Of a DNA stretch of 64,000 nt, positions 49,292 through 59,256 are shown in pieces. Position 1 is the stretch's first letter; every line of letters begins with the position of its first letter. Both the position numbers and the translations under genes were made by a program. The notes beneath the pieces are model-generated. The model was not told the DNA's origin, ran no database searches, and was given only the letters and a program-made list of their open reading frames with translations. Source of the DNA: Alitta virens (taxonomy: Eukaryota > Annelida > Polychaeta > Phyllodocida > Nereididae); assembly GCA_932294295.1 (NCBI GenBank), contig OW028575.1, positions 17,302,058 through 17,366,057 of the forward strand, read 5' to 3'.

Positions 49292-52200
49292 CTACCGACC
49301 CTTTTGCTCTATGTCAAGAGTTCCTAACAGGTTAAGTAAGCTACAGTTAAAGCGTTCACATTGCGAATTTCCCATTGGGTGATAGGGACTTGTTCTGGTT
49401 TTTTTGATATTGAGCAATTCACACATTTCTTTAATTAAATTGCATTCAAAACTTTTGCCCTGATCAGAATGGATTTTTGCTGGGATACCATAATGATTTA
49501 CAACATTTTCAATGAGAACCTTGGCTGTTACTTTTGCTGATTCATTTTTTGTTGGCACAGCCATTGCATAACGCGAAAAATGATCAGTCATGACCAGAAT
49601 ATGTTCAAATCCACCTACAGACCTCTCTACCTTGAGGAAATCGATGCACAGTAGCTCCATCGGATGGGTAGAAGTGATATGGTGAAGTGGGGCTCTATCA
49701 CAAATTGATTTCCTCTTCACACACTGCTCGCAACTTTTAACCCACTTTTCAACAGAACTTTGCATTTTTGGCCAATAAAACCTTTCTCTGAACAATTCCA
49801 CCGTTCGTTCACACCCAAAATGACCATTTTTGACATGCAACATTTGGAATGCCATGTTCCTGTACACAGCGGGTAACACAAGTTGGTATTCACACACTCC
49901 TTCAATTTTCCTGCGACGAAACAACACATTATTCCGAAATTCAAGACTGGACCGTTCTCGCCACAACCATTTAGCTGCAGAAGGGCATTCAGGATCTAAG
50001 TTTTTGACACCTGCTTTCAGAGCATCAATGACAATACCGCTAGCAACATCTTTCCTCTGAGCTTCTTGAATCTCTTCATCAGACACCATTTGGATGACAC
50101 CTTCGTGTTCAACTGGAAAAGTAGCCCCATTAACCGCAATGCACCCAACAAGACATTCCATAGACACCGCTTTGAACAGAGCTTGCACCGTTTCTCTATC
50201 CACACATTTCTTTTCCCCAGAATACATGCGAGAAAGACTATCTGCTGCTACATTGAGTTTGCCGGGCTTGTATCTGATTTTAAAATCGAAGATGGACAAT
50301 TCTGCAACCCATCTATGACCAGTGGCATCAAGTTTTGCTGTAGTGAAAAGATAAGTAAGGGGATTGTTATCGGTATCAACCATGAACTTACTCCCCATCA
50401 AATAATCCTTGAATTTGTCACACACAGCCCATTTTAGTGCTAACATCTCCAATTTATGTGCTGGATACCTGCTTTCAGCTTGAGTAACAGACCTACTGGC
50501 ATATGCAATGACTCTCCGATGACCGTCCTGGAATTGATACAAAATTGCTCCCAGACCACTAGCACTAGCATCAGTTTCTAACAGAAATTCCTGATCAAAA
50601 TCAGCAAAAGCTAACACTGGTGATTCCGTCAGTGCATTGATCAACACTCGAAAAGCATCCTCATGACATTGTTCCCACACAAACGGTTTGGCTCCTCCAG
50701 ACTTTGATTTGGCCTTTCTACGATCCTTTTTTCTGAGAGGTTCTCCTTTCAAATGCTCATTTAATGGTTCAACAATTCTAGCATAATTCTTGACAAACTT
50801 ACGCATGTATCCAGAGAACCCCAGAAACCGACGCAGTTCATCCCTATTCTTAGGAACTGGCCAATTTCGAACGGCTGCCACTTTCTCATCTGAAGCCGAA
50901 ATACCCTCCTCTGAAATGATGTGCCCAAGATACTCAACTCGCCTTTGAAGCAAGCAGCATTTCTCAGGCTTCACCTTCAATCCTGCATCTGACAATTTCT
51001 TGAGGACAACACTCAATCTCTCTAAGTTTTGTTCTGCGGTTTCTGCAAACACAATTATATCATCAAGAAACAATTGACACCAATCAAGATTACCCATAAC
51101 ACCTTCAATCATTCTCTGGAATGTGGCGGTTGCATTTTTTAATCCCATAGGAAGAACTGTGTACTGATAAAACCCACATTGCCCAACCGAAAATGCTGTT
51201 TTCTCCTTGTCACAGGGGTCTAATGGGACTTGCCAGTAGCCAGACTTCAAGTCCAATGTTGAGAACCACTTTGACCCCTTGAGTTTGTCAAAACTATCAT
51301 CAATTCTCGGCAAAATGAACGCGTCAGAATGTGATTTCCGATTAATGGCCCGATAGTCCACACACATCCTAATGCTTGAATCTTTTTTCCTAACTAATAC
51401 AGTTGGAGACGAATAAGGACTTTTGCTTGGTTCAATGACACCAGCACTTAACATATCAGACAAATGCTTCCTAACTTCACCAACCAAGTTGGGAGGAATT
51501 CTCCTATGCCTCTCACGAATTGGTACATCATCAGTTAGCTCTATTCTATGAACATAATCTTCAACACGACCCAAATCTTGGTCACTGAATGAAAATACAC
51601 TTTTGTGAGTTAATATCAATTCTTTCACCTTGTCAAAGTCACCTTTTGATAATTCATTTTCTAAATTTCCGAAGCGGAAATGGCTCAACGCTTCCTCATC
51701 ACTAACTGGACAATTTTCAAGATTAGCTGCATTTGATATTGCAGTAACAGACACAAATTTACCAATACATGCATTGGATGGAATCTTGATATCATGTAAA
51801 GACACATTTTGAACATGCACACTCATACAACCCTTGACTAAAACTGACTCATCGATCAGCACTGGCTCAACAAATAAACCTTCCGCTATAGATGCATCAT
51901 CATCACTTAGCAGTAATGTACCTTTAACCCCTTCCCGTGCTGCAAAGTGTATATCCACAACCTTCTGACCCTGCTTAGGAACTGTGGCCTGTTGTGAATA
52001 CACAAGTGTATCTACCTTACACTCTGAAGCTTTATGAGCTTCAACCCAGTCGAACGCTAGCTTCCATGCTCTAGGACACTTCCAGCTCGACTCTCTTCTA
52101 GCAGCACAAACTTCGATTACATTGGTCCCAATCAAAGCTGGCAGGTCATTGGAGTAAGAGGATTGTTTTGTGACCAAAAGCAGGACATCTACCATGTTAT

Positions 52201-52564
52201 CCTTGCTGACTCCTGAGGGAACATTTAATTCTACCTCCACATAACCAACGTACGGTAGTTCATGGCCACTAACCCCTCTAATGCTACATAATTTCTCCAA
52301 CGATACAACCTCTACCTGGGGCAAATATTCACGAATGAAATTTTCATTAACACAAGATACTTGTGAACCAGTGTCTAAGAGTGCTCTGCACGACACCCCA
52401 TTTATCTTAACATAAGTATCGTTAACAGACCCAATCAATTTACGCCAAGGATTCCCTTGAGGGCTCTTTTTAATTTTGCCATTGACCTGCCCTACAGTAA
52501 TGGCTGATACCCGTTTAAAGGACAGTCTCTCTTGATGTGTCCCCATTGTCCACATTTGTAACAT
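49292..52564 (-). CDS. pol: Pol polyprotein: protease, reverse transcriptase, RNase H, integrase (interrupted)
   Basis: Open frame of 1,090 codons in the -1 frame relative to gag. Expression is expected by frameshift near 52513 rather than from the first Met. Aspartic protease: LLDTGS at 62-67. RT: TLDLKSGYWQVPL about 436-448, LPMGLKNATATFQ 471-483, catalytic FLDD 499-502. RNase H: ETDAS with D664, E706, D730. Integrase: zinc finger H910, H915, C945, C948; catalytic D975, D1034 and E1070, with 35 residues between the last two (DD35E). All catalytic residues are present. The frame ends at a TAG (49292-49294) about 20 codons after the catalytic Glu, well short of the family's usual end. The same frame continues open downstream. 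Confidence 0.95.
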   Translation of the reverse strand: MLQMWTMGTHQERLSFKRVSAITVGQVNGKIKKSPQGNPWRKLIGSVNDTYVKINGVSCRALLDTGSQVSCVNENFIREYLPQVEVVSLEKLCSIRGVSGHELPYVGYVEVELNVPSGVSKDNMVDVLLLVTKQSSYSNDLPALIGTNVIEVCAARRESSWKCPRAWKLAFDWVEAHKASECKVDTLVYSQQATVPKQGQKVVDIHFAAREGVKGTLLLSDDDASIAEGLFVEPVLIDESVLVKGCMSVHVQNVSLHDIKIPSNACIGKFVSVTAISNAANLENCPVSDEEALSHFRFGNLENELSKGDFDKVKELILTHKSVFSFSDQDLGRVEDYVHRIELTDDVPIRERHRRIPPNLVGEVRKHLSDMLSAGVIEPSKSPYSSPTVLVRKKDSSIRMCVDYRAINRKSHSDAFILPRIDDSFDKLKGSKWFSTLDLKSGYWQVPLDPCDKEKTAFSVGQCGFYQYTVLPMGLKNATATFQRMIEGVMGNLDWCQLFLDDIIVFAETAEQNLERLSVVLKKLSDAGLKVKPEKCCLLQRRVEYLGHIISEEGISASDEKVAAVRNWPVPKNRDELRRFLGFSGYMRKFVKNYARIVEPLNEHLKGEPLRKKDRRKAKSKSGGAKPFVWEQCHEDAFRVLINALTESPVLAFADFDQEFLLETDASASGLGAILYQFQDGHRRVIAYASRSVTQAESRYPAHKLEMLALKWAVCDKFKDYLMGSKFMVDTDNNPLTYLFTTAKLDATGHRWVAELSIFDFKIRYKPGKLNVAADSLSRMYSGEKKCVDRETVQALFKAVSMECLVGCIAVNGATFPVEHEGVIQMVSDEEIQEAQRKDVASGIVIDALKAGVKNLDPECPSAAKWLWRERSSLEFRNNVLFRRRKIEGVCEYQLVLPAVYRNMAFQMLHVKNGHFGCERTVELFRERFYWPKMQSSVEKWVKSCEQCVKRKSICDRAPLHHITSTHPMELLCIDFLKVERSVGGFEHILVMTDHFSRYAMAVPTKNESAKVTAKVLIENVVNHYGIPAKIHSDQGKSFECNLIKEMCELLNIKKTRTSPYHPMGNSQCERFNCSLLNLLGTLDIEQKGR
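52460..52519 (-). promoter_or_regulatory. Programmed -1 ribosomal frameshift signal (slippery TTTAAAC plus possible pseudoknot)
   Basis: In the gag frame the minus strand reads T TTA AAC at 52519-52513, a canonical X XXY YYZ heptamer directly after the zinc knuckle. A shift of -1 there enters the pol frame at Arg-Val-Ser-Ala. Eight bases downstream, GCCATT (52504-52499) can pair with AATGGC (52483-52478). Within that loop, AGGGC (52493-52489) can pair with GCCCT (52464-52460), leaving a 13-nt A-rich third loop. This is the geometry of an H-type pseudoknot. Heptamer and complementarity are seen; function is inferred. Confidence 0.85.
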
Positions 52565-53466
52565 TGCCGGTTACCTGCCTGCCATCGGGCTGTACGACCA
52601 GTCAAGTTGCCTCGACCTCGGTTGCTGCTTGTCCTATCAAATTCGTTAGGCACACTGTGATGCTGACCTTCAAACTTGTCCACCTTGTCTTGCAGAGCTG
52701 ACATCTTCTTATCTTGTACCTCCATCTGCTTCAAGAGTTTTTCCAGTTTATCCTCTATGGACGAACCGCTTGCTGCAGCACTTACGACCGTGGATGCGAC
52801 TACAGCTGCTCCTCTGGTCTTGCTGGACCACTCGTCTTCCACCATTCGTGCCGCAGTTAATAACTCACTATACTGCTTCAAGTTGTCATAATGGTGACGA
52901 ATCGCTGCCTTCACCTCCTCGCACCGTAACCCGAACCAGAACCGGTCGCGAAGCATCTCGTTCTTGTCGGTCTCCCTCATCTTCTGCTTATCGCCGATCT
53001 GTCGCTGAATATCCTCTAATCTGCACCCCCACTGCGTAACAGACTCAGTTGACAGTTGATGGCTGGTGTAGAACTGTGTGGTTAACGCTTGGAGAGACTT
53101 CACATTCCCAAAGGTTTCATCATACTTGCTCAGCACCTCTTTAACACTGGCCTTCTCCCCCAAGTTGTGAAGAACCTCAGCTGCCATGCCCCGGACTGAG
53201 CGACGAATAGCACGAAGAATCTCCTTCTCCCCCACATTTTCTTGTAACAGACAATTGACATCAAATTTCCAAAGCTTGTAAGAAACATCTCCTTTTTGAT
53301 TCTCACCAGAGAACTGGGCTAACTTCAAGTAAGGCTGACTGGTTACTTCAGGCTTCACTTCCCTTGATGTAACACCATCTTCACCAAGTAATTTGCCAAG
53401 TTCCTTCTTTTCATCTGTCCCTAGAGTCTTTAAATAGTTATCAAGTTCTTCTTTAGAAACAGGCAT
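52492..53466 (-). CDS. gag: Gag polyprotein (capsid and nucleocapsid)
   Basis: 324-residue Gag with no internal stop. The start ATG has A at -3 and is the first long frame after the leader. Residues about 45-220 have the Trp-rich helical pattern of a retrotransposon capsid (SYKLWKFDVNCLL, FWFGLR). Residues about 235-265 form a predicted coiled coil (EDKLEKLLKQMEVQDKKM). An RGRG basic patch precedes one CCHC zinc knuckle (C302, C305, H310, C315; CYKCGQWGHIKRDC) for RNA binding. The frame stops at 52492-52494, nine codons after the knuckle and inside the overlap with pol. Gag should assemble the particle that packages element RNA. Confidence 0.93.
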   Translation of the reverse strand: MPVSKEELDNYLKTLGTDEKKELGKLLGEDGVTSREVKPEVTSQPYLKLAQFSGENQKGDVSYKLWKFDVNCLLQENVGEKEILRAIRRSVRGMAAEVLHNLGEKASVKEVLSKYDETFGNVKSLQALTTQFYTSHQLSTESVTQWGCRLEDIQRQIGDKQKMRETDKNEMLRDRFWFGLRCEEVKAAIRHHYDNLKQYSELLTAARMVEDEWSSKTRGAAVVASTVVSAAASGSSIEDKLEKLLKQMEVQDKKMSALQDKVDKFEGQHHSVPNEFDRTSSNRGRGNLTGRTARWQAGNRQCYKCGQWGHIKRDCPLNGYQPLL

Positions 53467-53517
53467 TATTAAGGTTCATATGTTGCACCTCTGGAGGCAG
53501 AGAAGCGTACAGGTGAC

Positions 53518-53581
53518 AAGGTGCCTTCACACCTTTGAAGGTGGATGTGGAAGGTGATAAGGTGCCTTCACACCTTTGAAG
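53518..53581 (-). repeat. Duplicated 23-bp hairpin repeat in the retrotransposon leader
   Basis: A 23-bp unit occurs exactly twice (53518-53540 and 53559-53581), 18 bp apart, in the 194-nt untranslated leader before gag. Each copy contains the inverted repeat AAGGTG...CACCTT around six bases, and an alternative CTTCA...TGAAG stem. The position suits an RNA packaging or dimerisation element, but that is only a guess. Confidence 0.7.
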
Positions 53582-53640
53582 TTACTGCAAACTGAATTGA
53601 AGATTACTGAAGACTGAAGATATCTTGAATTCTGGACTGA

Positions 53641-53659
53641 AATCCTGTCGACTGCGCCA
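53641..53659 (-). other. Primer-binding site, tRNA-Ser-like
   Basis: One base inside the 5' LTR the minus strand reads TGGCGCAGTCGACAGGATT. It begins with TGG, the complement of tRNA CCA. From memory it complements the 3' end of a metazoan tRNA-Ser with about one mismatch. This would prime minus-strand cDNA synthesis. The tRNA identity is inference. Confidence 0.75.
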
Positions 53660-53660
53660 C

Positions 53661-54279
53661 TGTTAGGTCCCTCAACAAAGATTACGAATTCAGAATTGAG
53701 TTCCTCTGTTTATTCAGTCCAAGTTGTTTGCATGGTTGTGCATACATTAGCATTCTGCAAATAACAGAAATAACCCATTTATAGTAATCATATCACTATA
53801 TCACCTTAACCCAATTATTTAATACAGTAGATTGTGTCATGTAAATAATTATCTCTCTATGCAAAGTACACCTCACAATATAAATCACCCAATCATTTAC
53901 TCGTTACTAATACATACTAATTGCACATAATAGATTGCAATTGAATACACATGAATGTACAGCAGATATATATATTGATTTAATATAAATAGTGTGTATA
54001 AAACCACTCACCCCTGGCAGAGTATGCATAGACAAGACCATCAAAACAATACAATGTTCTTCCTTCAGAATCTGAGAGCAGAAAACCCCTCTAACAGGTG
54101 GGATTGCAATCTCATGCAGTGGTCACACTTGATTGCACTTGGAGTTCAGCACTCCTAGTGCCAGCCACACTCACAACATATATATCTATCTCCACCTAGT
54201 GCCCTGTATGTAAAACGAATACTGCCTCTCTATATATAACAACAATAATACCATACATATACTACTCACTAGGGTAACA
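53661..54279 (-). repeat. 5' LTR
   Basis: 619 bp, reading TGTTACCC...CCTAACA on the minus strand. Compared by eye with the other LTR it shows no difference. It should carry the promoter for the genomic RNA: AT-rich TATA-like stretches (TATATATA) occur in its middle. An AATAAA at 53709-53714 lies about 50 nt from its internal end. Confidence 0.95.
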
Positions 54280-57200
54280 TAATCTTGAAAGACGCAAAGA
54301 TGAATATGACCTGATTTAATAACTCTTTTGAAAACTTCCGTTAAAGGGGGACCTGGCAAAAAAATTATTGTGTATTTTTGTACCTCACCGTTTTTCGTTT
54401 CCTATAATGGTCATTTGAAAATTACAATGCAAACCGGAAAAAGGCGTGGCTGCATGAATGAGAAAAGAATCAGCCACACCTCGCTCTCCAACCTCAGGAG
54501 CAGTCTGCACAAGAACTTGGTAATTTTAAAACCATACAAGATCTTGTCTTCTGCAGGTCACTGTATGCCAAAACAGAACCCTGTTCGAAGCATCATAATT
54601 TCAGCATTACGTCTGTCTCACCATTACATTGCACACAATTCTGGCGTCATAGGGGCCTAGCTCACATTTGGAAGCATTAAGCCGTTGTTTCTACAACCAG
54701 ATTTCACAAACAAACGAAATGCATGATCACAGGAATTTAGTAAGCAGTAACATGAGCATTACAATGGCGTTTTGTCTCCCATAAAGCCAGCTCAAATAGC
54801 CAGTGAATCACATCCGCTCTGTGAATTATGTACTGAAGCAACTTCCAGCAAGGCCACTGCAGGGGCCTGCACTTTGCTTGGTTTTCTTTTGAGTACTCTT
54901 TTCTTACATTGACCATTAAATATATCACAAAAAAATTAAAGACAACATTAGCACTTTATAATATTTTCATTAGTGTCTCAAATTTCATTTGTTTTTCGGA
55001 TCAAATAACAATGAAATGAAATGACCTAGCTTGAGAGTTAGTTAGTTGCAGAAGTGCAATGTCAGTTCGAAGGCCTGTGCTGCGTTATTTTTTCATTTTC
55101 CAATTCAGTAAAAATAATACATGCTGCCTGCCTGAAACAACTCGTATTAACCTTCACCCTGATTACATGAGAATTACATTATTCATGTCAAATTAAAGCC
55201 GTTATTTGGTAAATTAAAACCATTAGAATGTTGTTCAGAACTAATTTTCTAATTGGCATTCTGTAATAGGACTAATTGACATGCTCTGTTAAAAGCAATC
55301 GGACGATTTGTAATCGTCTTGCAGTCTCAAAACCATCTTTCTTGATCTCCACGGCCAAAGATTTGTCGTAAATTGGCAAGCGAAGCCTGAGTGAAATGGG
55401 GCACCGAAGTGCAGGAGTATTTTTCATCTCAAGGTTTGTTTATGGAAAGTGGCCACCATTGTGTTGTTTGAAAGTTGGTAGCCTTGGTGCTTTCGAGTAA
55501 TTTGTTGCTACTCATCAAATTATGCAGAAAGGCACCAACAATAAGATTTGTGGTCACACTTTAGTGATTATTTTGCACAAAATTCACGATGGTACATGTA
55601 AATGTAAAAGTGTGTGTGGTTTAGAGTCTTCAATTGCGTAATGGACATGCTCTGCCGACTTCACATTTACACTGTTGTATTTAAGTCTTGAGCCTTTCTC
55701 AGCTCCCTGGGGAGCATACACCTGGCATATAGCCTGTTATATATGCACTTCTTTACAATTGCCATCTCTGCTTGTAATCAGTACCCATTTACATCTGGGT
55801 GGAGTGGAGCAAAGAGTTACAGAGGGGCTCGAACCTCACAGCCTGTTTTTGGTTTGAAGGCAAGCACTTTAACAACTGGGCCACAGCACCTCAAGTATAT
55901 TATGCAGAACTCATAGACCTGTAAACTAAACTCCAGACGACCTCACATGAATCCAGGACTCCCATTTGCTAATACTTGGAATCCGGGATTAACGCGAAGC
56001 CCTGTGGAGTTCAGTTAGGCTTCACATATTACCATAGGTGCAGACTCTTGTTTTTGATAAGATTCTTATTATTATTCCCGAAAAAATCTCTTTGTAAAGT
56101 TCCAAAAAAAATCATGAAAGGAGTCTTGGATGACCTTATCGCATTGAACTGCTTTCATTGACCTTGACCTATTTGCAAAGTTAAATTTCAAATAACTCGA
56201 GTAATAACGATGCTATTGTCAAATGCTTTCATATCCGAGGTTATACATTAATTCTGAAGACCGTTGACTCAGGTTTTTATACCTGGGCCTAGGCCTTTAT
56301 CAAGTACAGATCTATCATACTATTTTCTATTACAGACCACTGGCAGGTATACTTAAGCGAATGAACGCTCTGAGGCTTGACAATATATGGGTCAACACAG
56401 CAGCAGCGTAGGCAGGGAGGGGGATAGCGCGGTTTCACATAATAAATTCTGCCAAAACTGTTTTAACTTGCGATTTTATAAATGGGGGTGCAGCTGTAAA
56501 TTGGACACCATTAGAACCGTGATACAAACCTGCAACTTACAAACTAAATTTGACGAAGATCCGACCAGTACAAATTCAAGCCAGTCAAAATCTGTGATTT
56601 TTTGACGTCGTACAAATCGTCCACACACAATTAGTGCTGCTGGCATTCTACACACAACATCAGGTATCTATTCTTTTTTTGAAAAAGAATATTCTTGTTA
56701 ATAGTAGGCCCAGTTTCAGGTCAACCGATTCTCAACTTTTCTACTGTATTTGTCGGGACGGTTTTGAGAAAACCAGGAGACATAGAGCTACAGTTATGGT
56801 GCCAAAGGTTGCGCAATAGTTATATCCAGGTCTGAAAGGACCGTTTTAGCAATTGTCACACCGGTTTTTGAAATATGGAATTTTAAGTTTTCAAAATTCA
56901 CCAAAAATGGGTAATTTGTGGTATTTCTCCATGAAATAATGGTTTTAGCTTATGATATGCTATGGTAAACTACTCCAAAATTGTACTCAAAACCTCCAAA
57001 TCAAATGTCAAATTTCATTTCTAATTAATTTCATGTAGAAAGAAACCTTCGATTTGATTCAAACAGGCATGGTTTATCACTCTTTACTAGTCTTACAACA
57101 CATGTGTAAATTAGGTCACGAGATCAATCGGTCACATGTCATAAAAATCTGCTGAACATCAATCGGCTGTAGTTCCGGTCCTAATTAAGATACAGATATT

Positions 57201-57439
57201 CGTAGCCCTTTCTAGTTAGCTATAGCATGATATTGTGGACCGTTCAGTTTAAAAGATTGCCCAACCTTGTAAATTTCATGTTTTCAAAAAAGTTGGCATT
57301 AACCATCGTTTAAAACCTCTAATCTTTGATATTAAACATTGATCTGGAAGATATTAACATGAATGTTATCTAATTATGTACGATACTGGTGCCCTATGAC
57401 ATGGTTACAGGTCATTCTTAAGGCTAATCCTAGCCTAGA
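54280..57439. other. Kinase intron 4, after the retrotransposon
   Basis: A minus-strand SINE fragment lies at about 55790-55893 (CCCAGTTGTTAAAGTGC, GTTCGAGCCCC on that strand), and a partial palindromic MITE at 55918-55975. No gene. Confidence 0.4.
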
Positions 57440-57560
57440 TTAGGGTTAGATTTTGCTGGGGTTAGGGTTATGGCTAGGGCTATGGCTAGGGCTATGGCTA
57501 GGGTTGGCCCTGACCCTAATGCCTCAGATATCAGTAGTGGCTTGGGTAATGGTTAGGGTT
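57440..57560. repeat. Degenerate TTAGGG-like / ATGGCTAGGGCT tandem repeat
   Basis: GGTTAGGGTTA motifs interspersed with three ATGGCTAGGGCT units. Resembles a decayed interstitial telomere-type repeat. Confidence 0.6.
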
Positions 57561-59061
57561 AAATATCCTAATAGATCAGATATCATTTTAGGTAACTGAA
57601 ATTACATTAATATAACCAATGCCCCACAAGTGCAATAGGTGAAGCCTAGTAACTGTTTTATAGTTACAGATATCTAGTTATGAGCTGTGTTGTAAAGAAG
57701 CATATTTTCTAACCAGTTGGGAAAATGGAGGTTATTAGGTGTCTCTTTGCCTGTCCATGCAACTTCTTTGTACTAGCTGTTGTACATCAGCAGGATGGAC
57801 ACTAATGCTTGTTCAGGATATGTATTAAATACAATGGTAGGTGTCAAGAAAGCATAATTACACAGTGAACAATTTTCATTAACCAGTTTTTTCTTGGCAT
57901 TTCATGTAGAACTTACCTGCACCAAAAGTGCAGTCTTACATAACCAAATCCAATGTCATCTCCCCTCGTTGGTCGCTTAGTTTTTTGTTTTACAGCATTA
58001 AGGTTTTAGACAATATTTACTTCAGCTGGCTACAACACAGTTCTATTAAACTGAAAGAAGGTTATTCGCCAAAATCCACTGAATAGGGTTGTATAGCATA
58101 AAATGGAAGATAATTTTATTAAACATTCTATTATAGGTGTATTTTAAATGATTGTCTTGTTTTGGCATTACGAAACTCAAAGCCGGGCAGGGTCTGCAAG
58201 TTCTTCCACCGAGCCGGAGTTCCCTTACTTTTTATGTGACCTGTAAATAATCAAAAACTTAAACAATAAACATGGCAGTGAAAAGTTACTATCGTATACA
58301 TTAATCCTGTTACTGTCATGCTTGACGTCAGGAAGGTGACAAAAAGTTAAGCATTTTGACGTCAGCAGTGTCAGTAAGGACCCGAAAAATGTCCCTGTTT
58401 TTATATGGGTTTGATCCCTGATCATAAACCTATGCCTTTTGAAGTTTTCACAACATAAGAGGCAGATGCGGCTATTATGTGATGCTTGGAAGGATAGCTT
58501 AGAGCCACACACAAGTTGTTTGTCTGGCCCAGTGCTTCAGAAACACCTTAGGCTTCAAGTATCTTTTAATTTGGGAATAACAGACAACTCCATTTGAGGC
58601 TTAAACTGATGAAGGTGCCCAATGAAGTGCCCTTAGATTATAATTGAGTTATGCCGTTTTTACTATGTAAGTACGTATACTCAACACTGCCCTGCAAGAA
58701 ACTTGAGAATGTACATTGGTGTAGTGGTCCAATTTCGGAAGGGGATCATAAAATTTAGAGTCATTAGGTGAGGACTGACTACCAAAGAGCCCAGGCTGGA
58801 ATCCTACCCCAAATGGTGCTTTCAAAATTGTGTCCTGAGATTGCATATTCTGGTCTTTGTCTATCTTTTCTTTAGCAGCAGCCAATACTGTACACAACAC
58901 TTGGTCCTACTGACTTGTGGGCTTTCTGATGATAGATGTGTCACCGGTAAAAATGATCTTATATTTTTGAAGGGTCGTTTACATTCTTGTTAATAAGATG
59001 ATCGTTCAACATCAGGTAACTTATTTGACAATTATGGTTTCACAGACATTATTATTTATTC
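57561..59061. other. Kinase intron 4; nothing recognised
   Basis: Two TGACGTCA motifs (about 58325 and 58357). No gene. Confidence 0.35.
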
Positions 59062-59256
59062 GCAAACATTTGCGAATAAACGCAAAACTATTCAACTCCT
59101 TCTAGAACCAATTGAGCAGAATAAAAAAATTATGTAACAAAAAAACACAAATTCGGAAAAAAAATTATGTGGCAAAAAACTTTAATATTTGCGAATAAAC
59201 GCAAATATTTGCGAATAAATGCAATATTATTTAACTCCTTCTTGAACCATTTGAGT
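59062..59256. repeat. Two direct copies of a 48-bp unit, about 140 bp apart
   Basis: TTTGCGAATAAACGCAAAA...CAACTCCTTCTAGAACCA (59068) and TTTGCGAATAAATGCAATA...TAACTCCTTCTTGAACCA (59207), with extra GCGAATAAACGCAAA between. Confidence 0.75.

Larger units (their letters stand above)
47589..54279 (-). mobile_element. Ty3/gypsy LTR retrotransposon, near-complete, antisense in the kinase intron
   Basis: 6,691-bp element with two 619-bp LTRs (TG...CA ends on each), a tRNA primer-binding site, gag, pol in the order protease-RT-RNase H-integrase, and no env. That domain order and the DD35E integrase define Ty3/gypsy (Metaviridae). It resembles the mag/SURL-type branch common in marine invertebrates, but clade placement is inference. 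The gag/pol junction uses a -1 frame overlap. One in-frame TAG interrupts integrase. It lies in the kinase intron after exon 4, in opposite orientation. No perfect target duplication abuts the LTRs: the left flank is TATAT and the right flank TAATC, although TAAT occurs 4 bp further out on the left. Confidence 0.95.
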
